A stretch of DNA of 64,000 nucleotides. It comes from Neiella marina. GTDB lineage: Bacteria > Pseudomonadota > Gammaproteobacteria > Enterobacterales > Neiellaceae. The stretch covers positions 62,001 through 126,000 of the forward strand of contig NZ_NGNS01000004.1 of assembly GCF_002165625.1 (NCBI RefSeq). The letters are read 5' to 3'. The position numbers and the translations under genes are program-made. Positions 9,095 through 17,553 of this stretch are shown here, piece by piece. The notes under the pieces were generated by a model. It was not told the DNA's origin. It did no database searches and saw only the letters and a program-made list of their open reading frames with translations. Position 1 is the stretch's first letter, and each line of letters opens with the position of its first letter.

Positions 9095-9442
9095 ATGCAA
9101 ACGAAATACTCAGCCAGCTCAAGTCGCGTCCGTCAGTTCGTGAGCGACAAATCAACTGCTACCAGCTTCTATGTGGAAGGTATGCTGGCTGGGTCGTTGC
9201 CATTTGACGAATTGCAAATATTTATCTGGGATACCCTCGAAGAATGGCATCAATTGCACATTGATAGCCATTACATCTGCGAAAAAGAAAAAGTCATGTG
9301 GCACCTGTTCCACTTGCTGGAGCGTTGGCCAGAGAGCACACTGCGAGGCAACGTCTTTTTGCGTAAGCAGCTCGAAGACGGTTGCCGCTTTCTCAAGCAA
9401 CAAGGGCCAATGTTACATCAATGCTTGGGCGTCAGGCCCTAG
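9095..9442 (+). CDS. Conserved hypothetical protein
   Basis: A 115-residue soluble protein rich in Trp and His (FYVEGMLAGSLPFDELQIFIWDTLEEWHQL, CEKEKVMWHLFHLLERWPESTLRGN). I do not recognise a named domain, though it has the look of a small conserved gammaproteobacterial protein. No signal peptide or membrane segment is visible; the predicted secondary structure would be mostly helical. It starts 27 bases after the cyclophilin gene and its last four bases overlap the convergent ampG gene. Function unknown. Confidence 0.7.
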   Translation: MQTKYSASSSRVRQFVSDKSTATSFYVEGMLAGSLPFDELQIFIWDTLEEWHQLHIDSHYICEKEKVMWHLFHLLERWPESTLRGNVFLRKQLEDGCRFLKQQGPMLHQCLGVRP

Positions 9443-10734
9443 TCCTCAACAACCTCTGGCGAACCATGCTCTAGGGTCGAATCTTTGCTTCCCCATGGCG
9501 CCACCCAAATTAACATCAGCATGCCTGGAATAGCGCACACGGTGCAGAAATAAAAGAAATGTTCCCACCCGATGGCTTCGACAATAAAGCCAGTTGATGC
9601 ATTCGCAGCACTGCGTGGCAATGCCGCTATGGCGGTGAATAACGCCAGCTGAGTAGCGGTATAGCGAACGTCGGTCATTTTCGCCATGTAAGCCACTAGA
9701 GCAGCCGTACCCAGCCCCACACCGAAATATTCAAAGGCGATCACCGCGGCTAGTAGCGATGGATCATTGCCGACATGCGCCAACAGAGCAAAGCCGAGAA
9801 TCGACACCAGTTGAACCACACCAAACAACCATAGAGAACGATTAATACCGGTTCGGATCATAATAATTCCGCCCATCAGGCTACCGACAATCATCGCGGG
9901 TATCGCGGCACTTTTCGAAATCAATCCAATTTCTGTCTTGCTAAAGCCCATATCAAGATAGAACGGCGTCGACAGGGCCGTGGCGAGGTTGTCTCCCAAT
10001 TTATAGAGAAAGATAAAAGCCAGAACAGCCAACGCTTGTTGTAGCCCTTTGCGATTAATGAATTCTTGAAATGGTTCGACAACGGCCGCGGTAAAACTAT
10101 GGGGGTGATAGCTTTTTTGCGGCTCTCGAATTGACAGGGTCAAGACAATACCGACCAGCATGAAGGCTGCGGTAATGATGAAGACGTGCAACCAATCCAT
10201 ATGATCGGCTAACACTAAAGCCAGCGAACCAGGCACCAATGCTGCGATTCGGTAGGCATTAACGTGAACAGAATTGCCCCACCCTAATTCTTCATCAGGC
10301 AATATCTCGCGACGATAAGCGTCAAGCACAATATCTTGTGTGGCACTGAAAAATGCCACTGCCGTAGCTAGGGCAGCGATACCCCAGATCTGTTCATGAA
10401 CATCGAATATCGGTAGACAAGCCACACTAATCAACAAAGCAATTTGTGTAACCAGCATCCAGCCGCGCCGAAGCCCTAGCAATGGCAATTCGATACGGTC
10501 AACCAATGGTGCCCACAAAAACTTCCATGCAAAGGGCATCATTACCAATGACAACAAACCAATTTCTTCTAAGCTGACATTGAGGTCTCGTAACCAAGCT
10601 GGCACCAAGTTAACCAAAATAAACAACGGCAAGCCTGATGCGAAGCCTGTGAAGATACATATAACCGTGCGTCGGTTCAGTAATGCGTTGACAAATTGAC
10701 TTTGTTGAATGCGAGTTAGCCAGTCTGGGCTCAT
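9439..10734 (-). CDS. ampG: AmpG-like muropeptide permease (MFS)
   Basis: A 431-residue major facilitator with about twelve hydrophobic segments. The N-terminal GFASGLPLFILVNLVPAWLRDLNVSLEEIGLLSLVMMPFAWKFLWAPLVDR and the following FFSATQDIVLDAYRREIL are hallmark AmpG sequences. AmpG imports GlcNAc-anhydromuropeptides released during cell-wall turnover, using the proton gradient. It is transcribed alone on the minus strand and overlaps the convergent 115-residue gene by four bases. Marine bacteria often carry two AmpG paralogues, so exact substrate preference is open. Confidence 0.88.
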   Translation of the reverse strand: MSPDWLTRIQQSQFVNALLNRRTVICIFTGFASGLPLFILVNLVPAWLRDLNVSLEEIGLLSLVMMPFAWKFLWAPLVDRIELPLLGLRRGWMLVTQIALLISVACLPIFDVHEQIWGIAALATAVAFFSATQDIVLDAYRREILPDEELGWGNSVHVNAYRIAALVPGSLALVLADHMDWLHVFIITAAFMLVGIVLTLSIREPQKSYHPHSFTAAVVEPFQEFINRKGLQQALAVLAFIFLYKLGDNLATALSTPFYLDMGFSKTEIGLISKSAAIPAMIVGSLMGGIIMIRTGINRSLWLFGVVQLVSILGFALLAHVGNDPSLLAAVIAFEYFGVGLGTAALVAYMAKMTDVRYTATQLALFTAIAALPRSAANASTGFIVEAIGWEHFFYFCTVCAIPGMLMLIWVAPWGSKDSTLEHGSPEVVED

Positions 10735-11038
10735 GAGTAAAAATATGTTGTCGGGGCCTGAACCGAAGCATCTTTGGTTTGTCTGAAATTTGCAAGTGGT
10801 TCAGGCAAATTGGCTGACTTGCGGTGAGAGAATGTTTGGAACACCTCAAGCTATCGTTAGCAATACAGTGATCCAATGTCATATTCCTGACTAAAACATT
10901 GCAGTTATTAGAATTATCACCTATTTGTCTGATCTGGATTCAATCCTTTGATAGCTCTGGCGGCACAATCGCCGGCATAACGTAAAGCGAAATCCGGCCA
11001 CCAAATGAAACAATTGACCAGCTCTGGACAGCAGTAAG
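10735..11038. other. Divergent intergenic region ampG / exonuclease
   Basis: About 300 bases between divergent genes. It should carry promoters for both. I see no gene, strong hairpin or recognisable regulator site in it. Confidence 0.4.
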
Positions 11039-11578
11039 ATGGAATTTGCAGAAACAATCGAACAAACCACCGCCGTGCAATCGCATGTCGAGTATGTCGA
11101 CGTCATTGATATTGAAGCCTCCGGCTTTGGCCGCGGCAGTTATCCTGTTGAAATTGGCGTTTGCCGCAGCAATGGCGAATGTCGCTGCTATTTGATTAAG
11201 CCTGAGAGTGATTGGACGCACTGGACCACTGAAGCTGAAAAAACGCATGGAATCAGTCGACAGTTGCTGCACGATAATGGCAGAGATGTCCGCGAGGTGG
11301 CACTGGAGCTCAATGAGTTTCTACGCGGATGCACAGTCTATACAGATGCATGGGGGCAAGACCAATCATGGCTGATGAGGCTATACGATGCGGCGAATTG
11401 TTGGCCAAGCTTTAAACTGGAAACGATTCGAAATCTGATGACAGAGCCGCAAAGTGAGCACTATCACCAGAGTTACCAGCAAGCGGCAGAAGAACTCAAC
11501 CTCAAGCGTCATAGGGCGAGCACCGACGCCAAAGTCATTCAGCACGCGTTGGCAATCATGCAAGCCAATTCGAAGTAA
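11039..11578 (+). CDS. DEDD-type 3'-5' exonuclease domain protein
   Basis: A 179-residue single-domain protein of the RNase T/DnaQ fold. Exo I is VDVIDIEASGFGRGSYPVEIG with the D-x-E metal ligands, Exo II lies around TVYTDAWGQDQSWLMRLYD, and Exo III is HRASTDAKVIQHAL with the catalytic His and last Asp of the DEDDh type. It could degrade small RNAs or single-stranded DNA; length and the absence of other domains fit stand-alone oligoribonuclease/RNase T-like proteins, but it is not a close match to either by eye. It stands alone, 70 bases before a VanZ-like gene. Confidence 0.8.
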   Translation: MEFAETIEQTTAVQSHVEYVDVIDIEASGFGRGSYPVEIGVCRSNGECRCYLIKPESDWTHWTTEAEKTHGISRQLLHDNGRDVREVALELNEFLRGCTVYTDAWGQDQSWLMRLYDAANCWPSFKLETIRNLMTEPQSEHYHQSYQQAAEELNLKRHRASTDAKVIQHALAIMQANSK

Positions 11579-11647
11579 CCTAACGCCAGCAGACCAACAG
11601 CCAACTTTTCGTTAAACTAGCCGTCAAATCCATTATTCGGCCAACTT

Positions 11648-12022
11648 ATGCTGCCTTCACTACTCAATAACCGCCGCTTGTTTCAGAGCTTGTTCATTGT
11701 CGCAATCATTGCCGTTAGCTGGACCTGTTTGATGCCTTTGGAACAGCCGCCATTGAACATGGATCACGGTGACAAAATACTGCATCTACTTGCATACCTT
11801 GCGCTTGGCTTGTTGTTGGAGCGCGCCTACCCCGACAGATTCTTGCCCTGGGGTGCTGCCGGTCTCATTTTGTACAGTGGCATCATTGAGCTAGTACAGC
11901 AACAAACCGGCTACCGTTCTGGCAGTTGGGGCGATATGTTGGCCAATGGCGCAGGTGTTGCGCTAGTTTTGTTAGTGCGCCCTTTGTTATGGCAATTTAG
12001 CCAACCACGCAACGCATCATGA
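11648..12022 (+). CDS. VanZ-like membrane protein
   Basis: A 124-residue protein with four hydrophobic segments and the VanZ-type motifs DHGDKILHLLAYLALGLLLERAYP and GIIELVQQQTGYRSGSWGDMLANGAGV. VanZ proteins give low-level teicoplanin resistance in Gram-positives; in Gram-negatives the role of these short relatives is unknown. It overlaps panE by four bases (ATGA), so the two are translationally coupled, although no functional link is obvious. Confidence 0.85.
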   Translation: MLPSLLNNRRLFQSLFIVAIIAVSWTCLMPLEQPPLNMDHGDKILHLLAYLALGLLLERAYPDRFLPWGAAGLILYSGIIELVQQQTGYRSGSWGDMLANGAGVALVLLVRPLLWQFSQPRNAS

Positions 12023-12906
12023 AAATTCTAATTTGCGGGGCCGGAGCCGTGGGCCAGCTATACGGTGGTATGTTCGCTGCAGCAGGCCATCAAGTCAGTT
12101 GCTACGGTTCACAAGGGCCAGTTGCGCCCACTGAATATAGGTTGCAACGAATAGACGGTTCGCAACTGGTGTGGCATTGCCATCAAGTACAGCAGCCGTC
12201 GGTGGTGATTGTTTGCACCAAAGCCTATCAAGTAGAAACTGCTGTCGCCGAGCTAATCAATCAGAAGTTGCTTCTGCCAACGACACATTTGGTCCTTCTG
12301 CACAATGGCTTAGGGCCCCATGAATCGATAGCAAAACGGCTCAACGACGAAACCTCATTAACCCTAGCCAGCACTCGTCAAGGGGCGTTGCGGCTGTCTC
12401 CCCAAGAGGTCAAACATACCGGCTTGGGCGCCACAGATTTAGGCCTGTTTCAAGGCCCGCAAAGAGCTAGTGATAAAATCTTAGCTTTGTTTCAGCAAAG
12501 CATTGGTGATTGTCATTGGCACCCCAATGTATTGCAGCCTCTGTGGCATAAGCTGCTGATAAATTCTGTTATCAATCCGTTGACCGCTCGCGATCAAGTT
12601 ACTAATGGCTACCTATGCGGCGATGACTATCAATCAGAGATCATCGAGTTATGTGCCGAAGCCTGTGATATCGCCAATGCTTGTGGAATTGATGCGCAAC
12701 CCCAACAGCTGTATCGACAAGTGCTGTTAGTCGCCGAAGCAACAGCCTCCAACCGCTCGTCGATGCTGCAAGATGTATCCGCTGGGCGACCGACTGAAAT
12801 CGACTACATTAATGGCTATCTAATTAAACGAGCCGAGCACCATGGCCTGCCAATTGCTGCACATCGAGCACTGGTCGCTCAACTCACTGACAAACAACAA
12901 GGTTAA
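12019..12906 (+). CDS. panE: 2-dehydropantoate 2-reductase
   Basis: A 295-residue ketopantoate reductase. The N-terminal Rossmann motif is ILICGAGAVGQLYGG (GxGxxG), and the C-terminal helical domain has the catalytic K178 in LWHKLLINSVINPLTA and E260 in GRPTEIDYINGYL, both canonical. It reduces 2-dehydropantoate to pantoate with NADPH in coenzyme A synthesis, in the cytoplasm. It starts inside the end of the VanZ-like gene and is followed six bases later by the YajL-like gene, so these three probably form an operon. Confidence 0.93.
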   Translation: MKILICGAGAVGQLYGGMFAAAGHQVSCYGSQGPVAPTEYRLQRIDGSQLVWHCHQVQQPSVVIVCTKAYQVETAVAELINQKLLLPTTHLVLLHNGLGPHESIAKRLNDETSLTLASTRQGALRLSPQEVKHTGLGATDLGLFQGPQRASDKILALFQQSIGDCHWHPNVLQPLWHKLLINSVINPLTARDQVTNGYLCGDDYQSEIIELCAEACDIANACGIDAQPQQLYRQVLLVAEATASNRSSMLQDVSAGRPTEIDYINGYLIKRAEHHGLPIAAHRALVAQLTDKQQG

Positions 12907-12912
12907 CGAATC

Positions 12913-13515
12913 ATGACTCAAAAGGTATTACTACCTGTCGCCAATGGCAGTGAAGATATGGAAGTGGTGATCATTGCAGATGTACTCCGCCGAGCTGGTT
13001 TAGATGTCGTTATCGCTAGTGTGACCGACTCGCTGCAGCTCACTCTAGCTCGGGGTATCAAAATGACTGCGGACGCACTGCTCGTTGACGTAGTTGATCA
13101 TGACTACGCAATGATAGTGCTACCCGGCGGTATTCCGGGTTCGGAAGCACTGAGAGATTGCCCCGAATTAATCACACGTTTGCGGCAACAACGAGATCGC
13201 GAACTATGGATTGCAGCCATTTGTGCTGCACCCGCTGTCGTGTTGCAACATCATGACTTGTTGGGCGATGCTTATGTCACCTGCTACCCGAGTTTTCAGC
13301 CTCAGCTTGAGCCGGAACTTTGCATGGCAGAAGAGGCAGTGGTGGTCGATGAGCACAATCAGATCATCACCAGTCAGGCCCCTGGTACTGCCATGCGTTT
13401 TGCCCTAACGCTTATCGACGTGTTGCTGGGAGAAAACGCAGCTGATGAGGTGGAAGGGCCATTATGCATGTTGCTCGAACAGCTCGACGACGAGGAACTA
13501 GAAAGCGAACAATGA
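12913..13515 (+). CDS. yajL: DJ-1/YajL family protein
   Basis: A 200-residue DJ-1/PfpI superfamily protein. The nucleophile elbow is WIAAICAAPAVVL with C104, and E14 in GSEDMEVV is the partner acid. PGGIPGSEALRDCPELITRLR is the YajL/DJ-1 signature. E. coli YajL is a chaperone and proposed deglycase that protects proteins from carbonyl and oxidative damage. The C-terminal tail here is acidic and longer than usual. It follows panE by six bases, as in several marine gammaproteobacteria where panE and yajL are neighbours. Confidence 0.9.
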   Translation: MTQKVLLPVANGSEDMEVVIIADVLRRAGLDVVIASVTDSLQLTLARGIKMTADALLVDVVDHDYAMIVLPGGIPGSEALRDCPELITRLRQQRDRELWIAAICAAPAVVLQHHDLLGDAYVTCYPSFQPQLEPELCMAEEAVVVDEHNQIITSQAPGTAMRFALTLIDVLLGENAADEVEGPLCMLLEQLDDEELESEQ

Positions 13516-13591
13516 ATTCAATGCTAGGGTAGACTCACAGTTTCTTTCGTGTTTTAGTCATGGCAAATAATAACCACAGCTAGGAATGGTA

Positions 13592-13750
13592 ATGAAGAAA
13601 TTATTGAGCGTTTTAGCAACCTGTTTGCTACTTGCCGCTTGCGCACCAAAGGTCGGCAGCGAGGCTTGGTGCGAGGATATGAAAGAAAAGCCCAAAGGCG
13701 ATTGGACAGCCAATGAGACGGCAGATTACACCAAACACTGTGTATTCTAA
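13592..13750 (+). CDS. DUF3012 small lipoprotein
   Basis: A 52-residue protein: signal peptide with lipobox LAAC (Cys17), then CAPKVGSEAWCEDMKEKPKGDWTANE and a final Cys. This is the DUF3012 family, very short lipoproteins of unknown function common in marine gammaproteobacteria. The ATG at 13592 is preceded by TAGGAATGGTA, a reasonable ribosome site. A bidirectional terminator follows 23 bases after the stop. The mature peptide keeps two non-lipidated cysteines (C27 and C50) that may form a disulfide. Confidence 0.85.
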   Translation: MKKLLSVLATCLLLAACAPKVGSEAWCEDMKEKPKGDWTANETADYTKHCVF

Positions 13751-13772
13751 TAACACTGGTCATCGGCAATTT

Positions 13773-13802
13773 AAAAAGGCGAATCTTCTGATTCGCCTTT
13801 TT
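13773..13802. terminator. Bidirectional intrinsic terminator
   Basis: AAAAAGGCGAAT, loop CTTCTG, and ATTCGCCTTTTT make a perfect 12-bp hairpin with A and T tracts. It serves the convergent DUF3012 gene and thiI. Confidence 0.92.
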
Positions 13803-13817
13803 GCTGTCAGGTGACAC

Positions 13818-15272
13818 TTATGGGCGATAGACTTTGGCGTTACTATGCCCTGCTTCAGTCAGGTGGATAGCTTGCAGTCGGCTCATGACACCGCGATCGC
13901 AGTACAAGTAATAGTCAACATTGGCGTCTAAGTTTTCAAACGCAGTGGCGAGTTTGAAAAATGGGATATGCTCGACAAATGCATTGCTCAGTTCCAACGG
14001 ATCACGCTCAACTTCTTCATCAGAGCGAACATCAATGACATGGGCATGAAGCGGCAATGTGGCGACAATATCGACATCCTGCTGCGGCTTAGGCTTGCTC
14101 ATAATGTCACGAATATCTTCAGCTTTTGCTCGGTAGACTGCTTCATTCAACAGCCCCATATTGAGCTTACTCTCTTCCTCTCGAACGCGATTTAAATCAG
14201 CTTTAATCGTTGGGCTATTGGAGATCACACCACAATATTCCGGCATGCTGGCAGACAGCTCTTGAGTACCAATAGCTCTGGCTTGATCGATAATGTCTTG
14301 CTTATCGGAGACAATCAGCGGCCGAAGAATGACATGATCAGTAACCTCATCAATCACCGATAGGTTGGTAATGGTTTGACTGGAAACCTGGCCCACTGCT
14401 TCACCAGTAACCAATGCTTTGATGCCAACCTTATCAGCAAGTTGAGCCGCTGCTCGCATCATCATCCGCTTGAGTATCACGCCCATATGGCCATTGTCGA
14501 CATTCTCGAGAATATCACCGACAACCTCGTCAAATGGCACCGCAATAAACTTCACCCGATGAGAGGCACCATACTGGCTCCATAACAAGTGAACCATTTC
14601 GCGTACCCCTGCTTCATGGGCATCGCCGCCTAAGTTGAAAAAGCAGTAATGTACGCGACAGCCACGTTTGATGAACTGGAAGGATGACACCGCCGAATCA
14701 AAACCACCGGAAATCAAGCTAAGCACGCTTTCTTGGGTGGCGATCGGAAAGCCCCCTAGGCCTTTGAGTTGACGGGTAATCATTGACACAGTGTCGCCAG
14801 CGATTTCGAGACGAATTTCGATATCAGGATTTTTCAGCTGAACACCTTTGGCGTCGGAGTTTTGATTTAACCCTCCGCCGACATAACGTTCCACATCTAG
14901 TGACGAGAAGTCGTGCTTACCGGTACGCTTGACCCGCACGCAAAAGGTTTTATCGGTCAAAAGCGGGCCATATACCACCAATGCACGTTGATATATGTCA
15001 TCAATGGATTGATATTGGTAACGTTCAACCTGCTGAACCGCATCAATACCTGGGGTTTTGCACATCACTTCAATCAAGCGCTCAACCGTCTCTGGCGCCA
15101 AATCATCAGCGCAATTGACATCAATCTTATCCCAGGTTTGCTTAACGCGAACGCTGTCATCGACACGTTTCAACACGTTGCGCAAATTGCCCTCAAGCAA
15201 CTTGATAAAACGCTTACGAACCGACTTACTCTTGACAACAATTTCGGGGAACAGCTTGATCACAAACTTCAT
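13818..15272 (-). CDS. thiI: tRNA 4-thiouridine sulfurtransferase ThiI
   Basis: A 484-residue ThiI. It has the N-terminal ferredoxin-like and THUMP region (MKFVIKLFPEIVVKSKSVRKRF), the PP-loop SLISGGFDSAVSSF, and a C-terminal rhodanese domain whose active cysteine is C458 in YLYCDRGVMSRLQ, 26 residues from the end as in E. coli ThiI. The enzyme makes s4U8 in tRNA, and the rhodanese domain also serves thiazole synthesis. The ATG at 15272 matches the E. coli start; a TTG seven codons upstream is unlikely. thiL, another thiamine gene, lies about 7 kb away in the window. Confidence 0.95.
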   Translation of the reverse strand: MKFVIKLFPEIVVKSKSVRKRFIKLLEGNLRNVLKRVDDSVRVKQTWDKIDVNCADDLAPETVERLIEVMCKTPGIDAVQQVERYQYQSIDDIYQRALVVYGPLLTDKTFCVRVKRTGKHDFSSLDVERYVGGGLNQNSDAKGVQLKNPDIEIRLEIAGDTVSMITRQLKGLGGFPIATQESVLSLISGGFDSAVSSFQFIKRGCRVHYCFFNLGGDAHEAGVREMVHLLWSQYGASHRVKFIAVPFDEVVGDILENVDNGHMGVILKRMMMRAAAQLADKVGIKALVTGEAVGQVSSQTITNLSVIDEVTDHVILRPLIVSDKQDIIDQARAIGTQELSASMPEYCGVISNSPTIKADLNRVREEESKLNMGLLNEAVYRAKAEDIRDIMSKPKPQQDVDIVATLPLHAHVIDVRSDEEVERDPLELSNAFVEHIPFFKLATAFENLDANVDYYLYCDRGVMSRLQAIHLTEAGHSNAKVYRP

Positions 15273-15370
15273 AGCAAACAGGGCTCTCAACAAACTGGCG
15301 ATAAAATAGGCGCGGCAGTATACATCTTAGAAGGGTTGACGGGTAGTGTTGGACAGAATGTCGCATTTGA

Positions 15371-15405
15371 CAGGCTGATCATAGATTGTCATCTCGATCA
15401 GCCTG
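15371..15405. repeat. Perfect 10-bp inverted repeat between thiI and pomB
   Basis: CAGGCTGATC (15371-15380) and GATCAGCCTG (15396-15405) around a 15-base spacer. It lies 14 bases past the pomB stop. No T tract follows on the minus strand, so it is not a standard intrinsic terminator; an operator for thiI or an mRNA 3' stabiliser are possible. Confidence 0.6.
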
Positions 15406-15419
15406 ATTGGTAAAAGCTG

Positions 15420-16346
15420 CTACTGAGTTACCTGAATCTCGCGAGAGTTCTTAGCTTTACCCTGCATGATGGAAATCTCTACGCGGCGATTCTTGCGGCG
15501 ATTTTCATCGGAATCATTGGGTACCAGAGGCATCGAAGCTGCACGCCCCATAACCACCATGCGCGCCTCATCAAAACCATTCACTGCCGACATTTCATGA
15601 GCCACAGCAACTGCTCGCTGGCTCGACAAATCCCAATTCGAGCGATAGAGCTCAGAACTGATTTTGGCATCGTCGGTGTGGCCAGAAATCGTTACTTCAC
15701 CGGGAATATCTTTCAGCAGTGATGCCACTTCACGAACGATGGGTTTAAATTTAGGCTGCAAAAACGCCGAGCCGGATGGGAACGCACCGCGCTCTCGAAT
15801 CCGAATGATAATTTGCTGGCCGAGCGCTTCAATCTCAATCGCGCCATCAACAATTTCATCTTCTAACTGAGCAGCCATCCGTTTGGCGGTTTCAGCAGTT
15901 TCTTTTTGCATTTCCTGTTGCTGCTCTTGCGCCACCGAGTCGCTTTCAGCATCCGTTACTTCATACGAAGGATTGGATTTTTGTTGTGCATCCGCCTGAC
16001 TTTGACCTCCGGCAGTGGTATCGCGACCTTCCTGAAATTCAAGCGACGGTTTGGTGATATCCATGGTGTGTTGAGTAATCTGGTCGATCGGTGTCGGATC
16101 AGGCCGGCCCGGACGAAATTCTTGGGCAATCACGCTGGTACCCTTGGGAATATCTTTCACTTCAATCTGGTTTTGAACACCGAAGGCATACTTCATGGAG
16201 CCGGCAATCTGCTTAAACTTGAGGACATCCATTTCCGAAAAAGCGAGCAATAGTACGAAGAAGCACATCAGCAACGACATCAAGTCGGCAAATGTTGCCA
16301 TCCAGGCGGGGATCCCGGCGGGGCATTTGCATTCTTCTTCTTCCAT
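15420..16346 (-). CDS. pomB: Flagellar stator protein PomB (MotB family)
   Basis: A 308-residue stator subunit. The N-terminal transmembrane segment carries the ion-binding aspartate D21 in MATFADLMSLLMCFFVLLLAFSEMD; the plug/linker and the C-terminal OmpA-like peptidoglycan-binding domain follow (VTISGHTDDAKISSELYRSNWDLSSQRAVAVA, NRRKNRRVEI). The sequence FKQIAGSMKYAFGVQNQ and IPKGTSVIAQEFRPGRPDPTPI matches Vibrio PomB closely, so Na+ coupling is expected. It anchors the stator to the cell wall. It lies 4 bases after pomA, with GAGGAG as ribosome site. Confidence 0.95.
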   Translation of the reverse strand: MEEEECKCPAGIPAWMATFADLMSLLMCFFVLLLAFSEMDVLKFKQIAGSMKYAFGVQNQIEVKDIPKGTSVIAQEFRPGRPDPTPIDQITQHTMDITKPSLEFQEGRDTTAGGQSQADAQQKSNPSYEVTDAESDSVAQEQQQEMQKETAETAKRMAAQLEDEIVDGAIEIEALGQQIIIRIRERGAFPSGSAFLQPKFKPIVREVASLLKDIPGEVTISGHTDDAKISSELYRSNWDLSSQRAVAVAHEMSAVNGFDEARMVVMGRAASMPLVPNDSDENRRKNRRVEISIMQGKAKNSREIQVTQ

Positions 16347-16350
16347 CGCC

Positions 16351-17115
16351 CTACTCCTCGGTGGTGTCGATCGTGCGCTTGCCTTCGGCTAAATAGTTTT
16401 TCAACATGCCATCGAGCACTCGAGGGTTCTGACCATCTTGAATGCCGAGGATGGCATCCATGATCAAACGGCGGTTAAGCATTTCTTCTTCTTTACGTAG
16501 AGCGAGTTTGTCGGCAATCGGAATGGCAACCATGTTAGCTAACATAGCACCGTATAGTGTGGTCAAAAGAGCAACGGCCATTGCTGGACCAATTGCTTTG
16601 GGGTCATCCATGTTTGACAGCATGGCAACCAAACCAATCAATGTACCGATCATCCCCATCGCTGGCGCCACATCACCAAGCTTGGAAAATATCGAAATGC
16701 CCATTTCATGGCGGTCATTGGTTAGCTTGATGTCTTTCGACAAAGCGCCGCGGACGACATCGGCATCGTGGCCATCGACTAAAAGATCGACACCTTTTTG
16801 CATGAAGTTGTTGTCGATTTCTGCTTCTTCCAACGCCAAAAAACCGCCTTTGCGAGCGGCATCTGCCATTTCCACAGCTTTTTCAATCAGGTCATCAGGC
16901 TTGTCAATCTTGAACATGAATGCCTTGCCGGCAATTTTAGCCGCACCAAGGAATTGGCCCATATTGAACTTCATTAACACCACGAATAAGGAACCACAGA
17001 GCACGATAAGAACCGACGGGACATCGAGGAACATGCCGATACTGCCGCCTGACACCATGGCCATGATGACGAATGCGAATGCACCGATAAGACCTATAAG
17101 TGTTGCTAAATCCAC
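16351..17115 (-). CDS. pomA: Flagellar stator protein PomA (MotA family)
   Basis: A 254-residue protein with four transmembrane segments, matching Vibrio PomA in MDLATLIGLIGAFAFVIMAMVSGGSIGMF, GKAFMFKIDKPDDLI and the conserved GDVAPAMGMIGTLIGLVAMLSNMDDPKAIGPAMAVALLTTLYGAMLANM block. Together with PomB it forms the Na+-driven torque unit around the flagellar rotor. Translation starts at a GTG at 17115 preceded by AAGGAG, the only well-placed site. It is the first gene of a pomA-pomB operon, divergent from xseB. Confidence 0.95.
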   Translation of the reverse strand: MDLATLIGLIGAFAFVIMAMVSGGSIGMFLDVPSVLIVLCGSLFVVLMKFNMGQFLGAAKIAGKAFMFKIDKPDDLIEKAVEMADAARKGGFLALEEAEIDNNFMQKGVDLLVDGHDADVVRGALSKDIKLTNDRHEMGISIFSKLGDVAPAMGMIGTLIGLVAMLSNMDDPKAIGPAMAVALLTTLYGAMLANMVAIPIADKLALRKEEEMLNRRLIMDAILGIQDGQNPRVLDGMLKNYLAEGKRTIDTTEE

Positions 17116-17310
17116 CTAACTACTCCTTTACCGACGTTATTTTTGTTTGCATTCAGTTGGTTCCTGCTCTCATTGTGGCAGATTACGGTTATAAATGCAT
17201 AGTCCCAACTACGCAAGTTATGGCCCTAATTTTGGCACAATATTGTGCATTCAGATTGATCCGACGACACTGCTGCGATACCTTTGCGCGATATTGTGAA
17301 GGAGCAACTA

Positions 17311-17553
17311 ATGGCTGTGAAAAAACCAGAAAACCTAAGCTTTGACGAAGCGATGTCTGAATTAGAGCAGGTGGTGGTCGAGCTTGAGTCGGGAGATATC
17401 CCCTTGGAGCAAGCATTGAAGCGATTCGAACGCGGTATCGCCCTTGCTCGAACGACTCGCGACAAACTGGACCAAGCAGAACAGCAAGTCAAAATTCTGC
17501 TCAGCCAAGATGATCAAGCGGCGCTCAGTCCATTCGAAGAGCAAAATTCGTGA
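17311..17553 (+). CDS. xseB: Exodeoxyribonuclease VII small subunit
   Basis: An 80-residue helical protein: ENLSFDEAMSELEQVVVELESGDIPLEQALKRFERGIALARTTRDKLDQAEQQVKIL is the XseB consensus. The ATG at 17311 has AAGGAG seven bases upstream. XseB binds XseA to form exonuclease VII, which degrades single-stranded DNA to short acid-soluble oligomers. The stop overlaps the GTG start of ispA, the usual arrangement xseB-ispA-dxs. Confidence 0.95.
   Translation: MAVKKPENLSFDEAMSELEQVVVELESGDIPLEQALKRFERGIALARTTRDKLDQAEQQVKILLSQDDQAALSPFEEQNS

Noticed and set aside
16442-17119. Long open frame on the plus strand opposite pomA
   Set aside because: It is the antisense of a well-conserved coding region; the translated sequence has no family features and no ribosome site.
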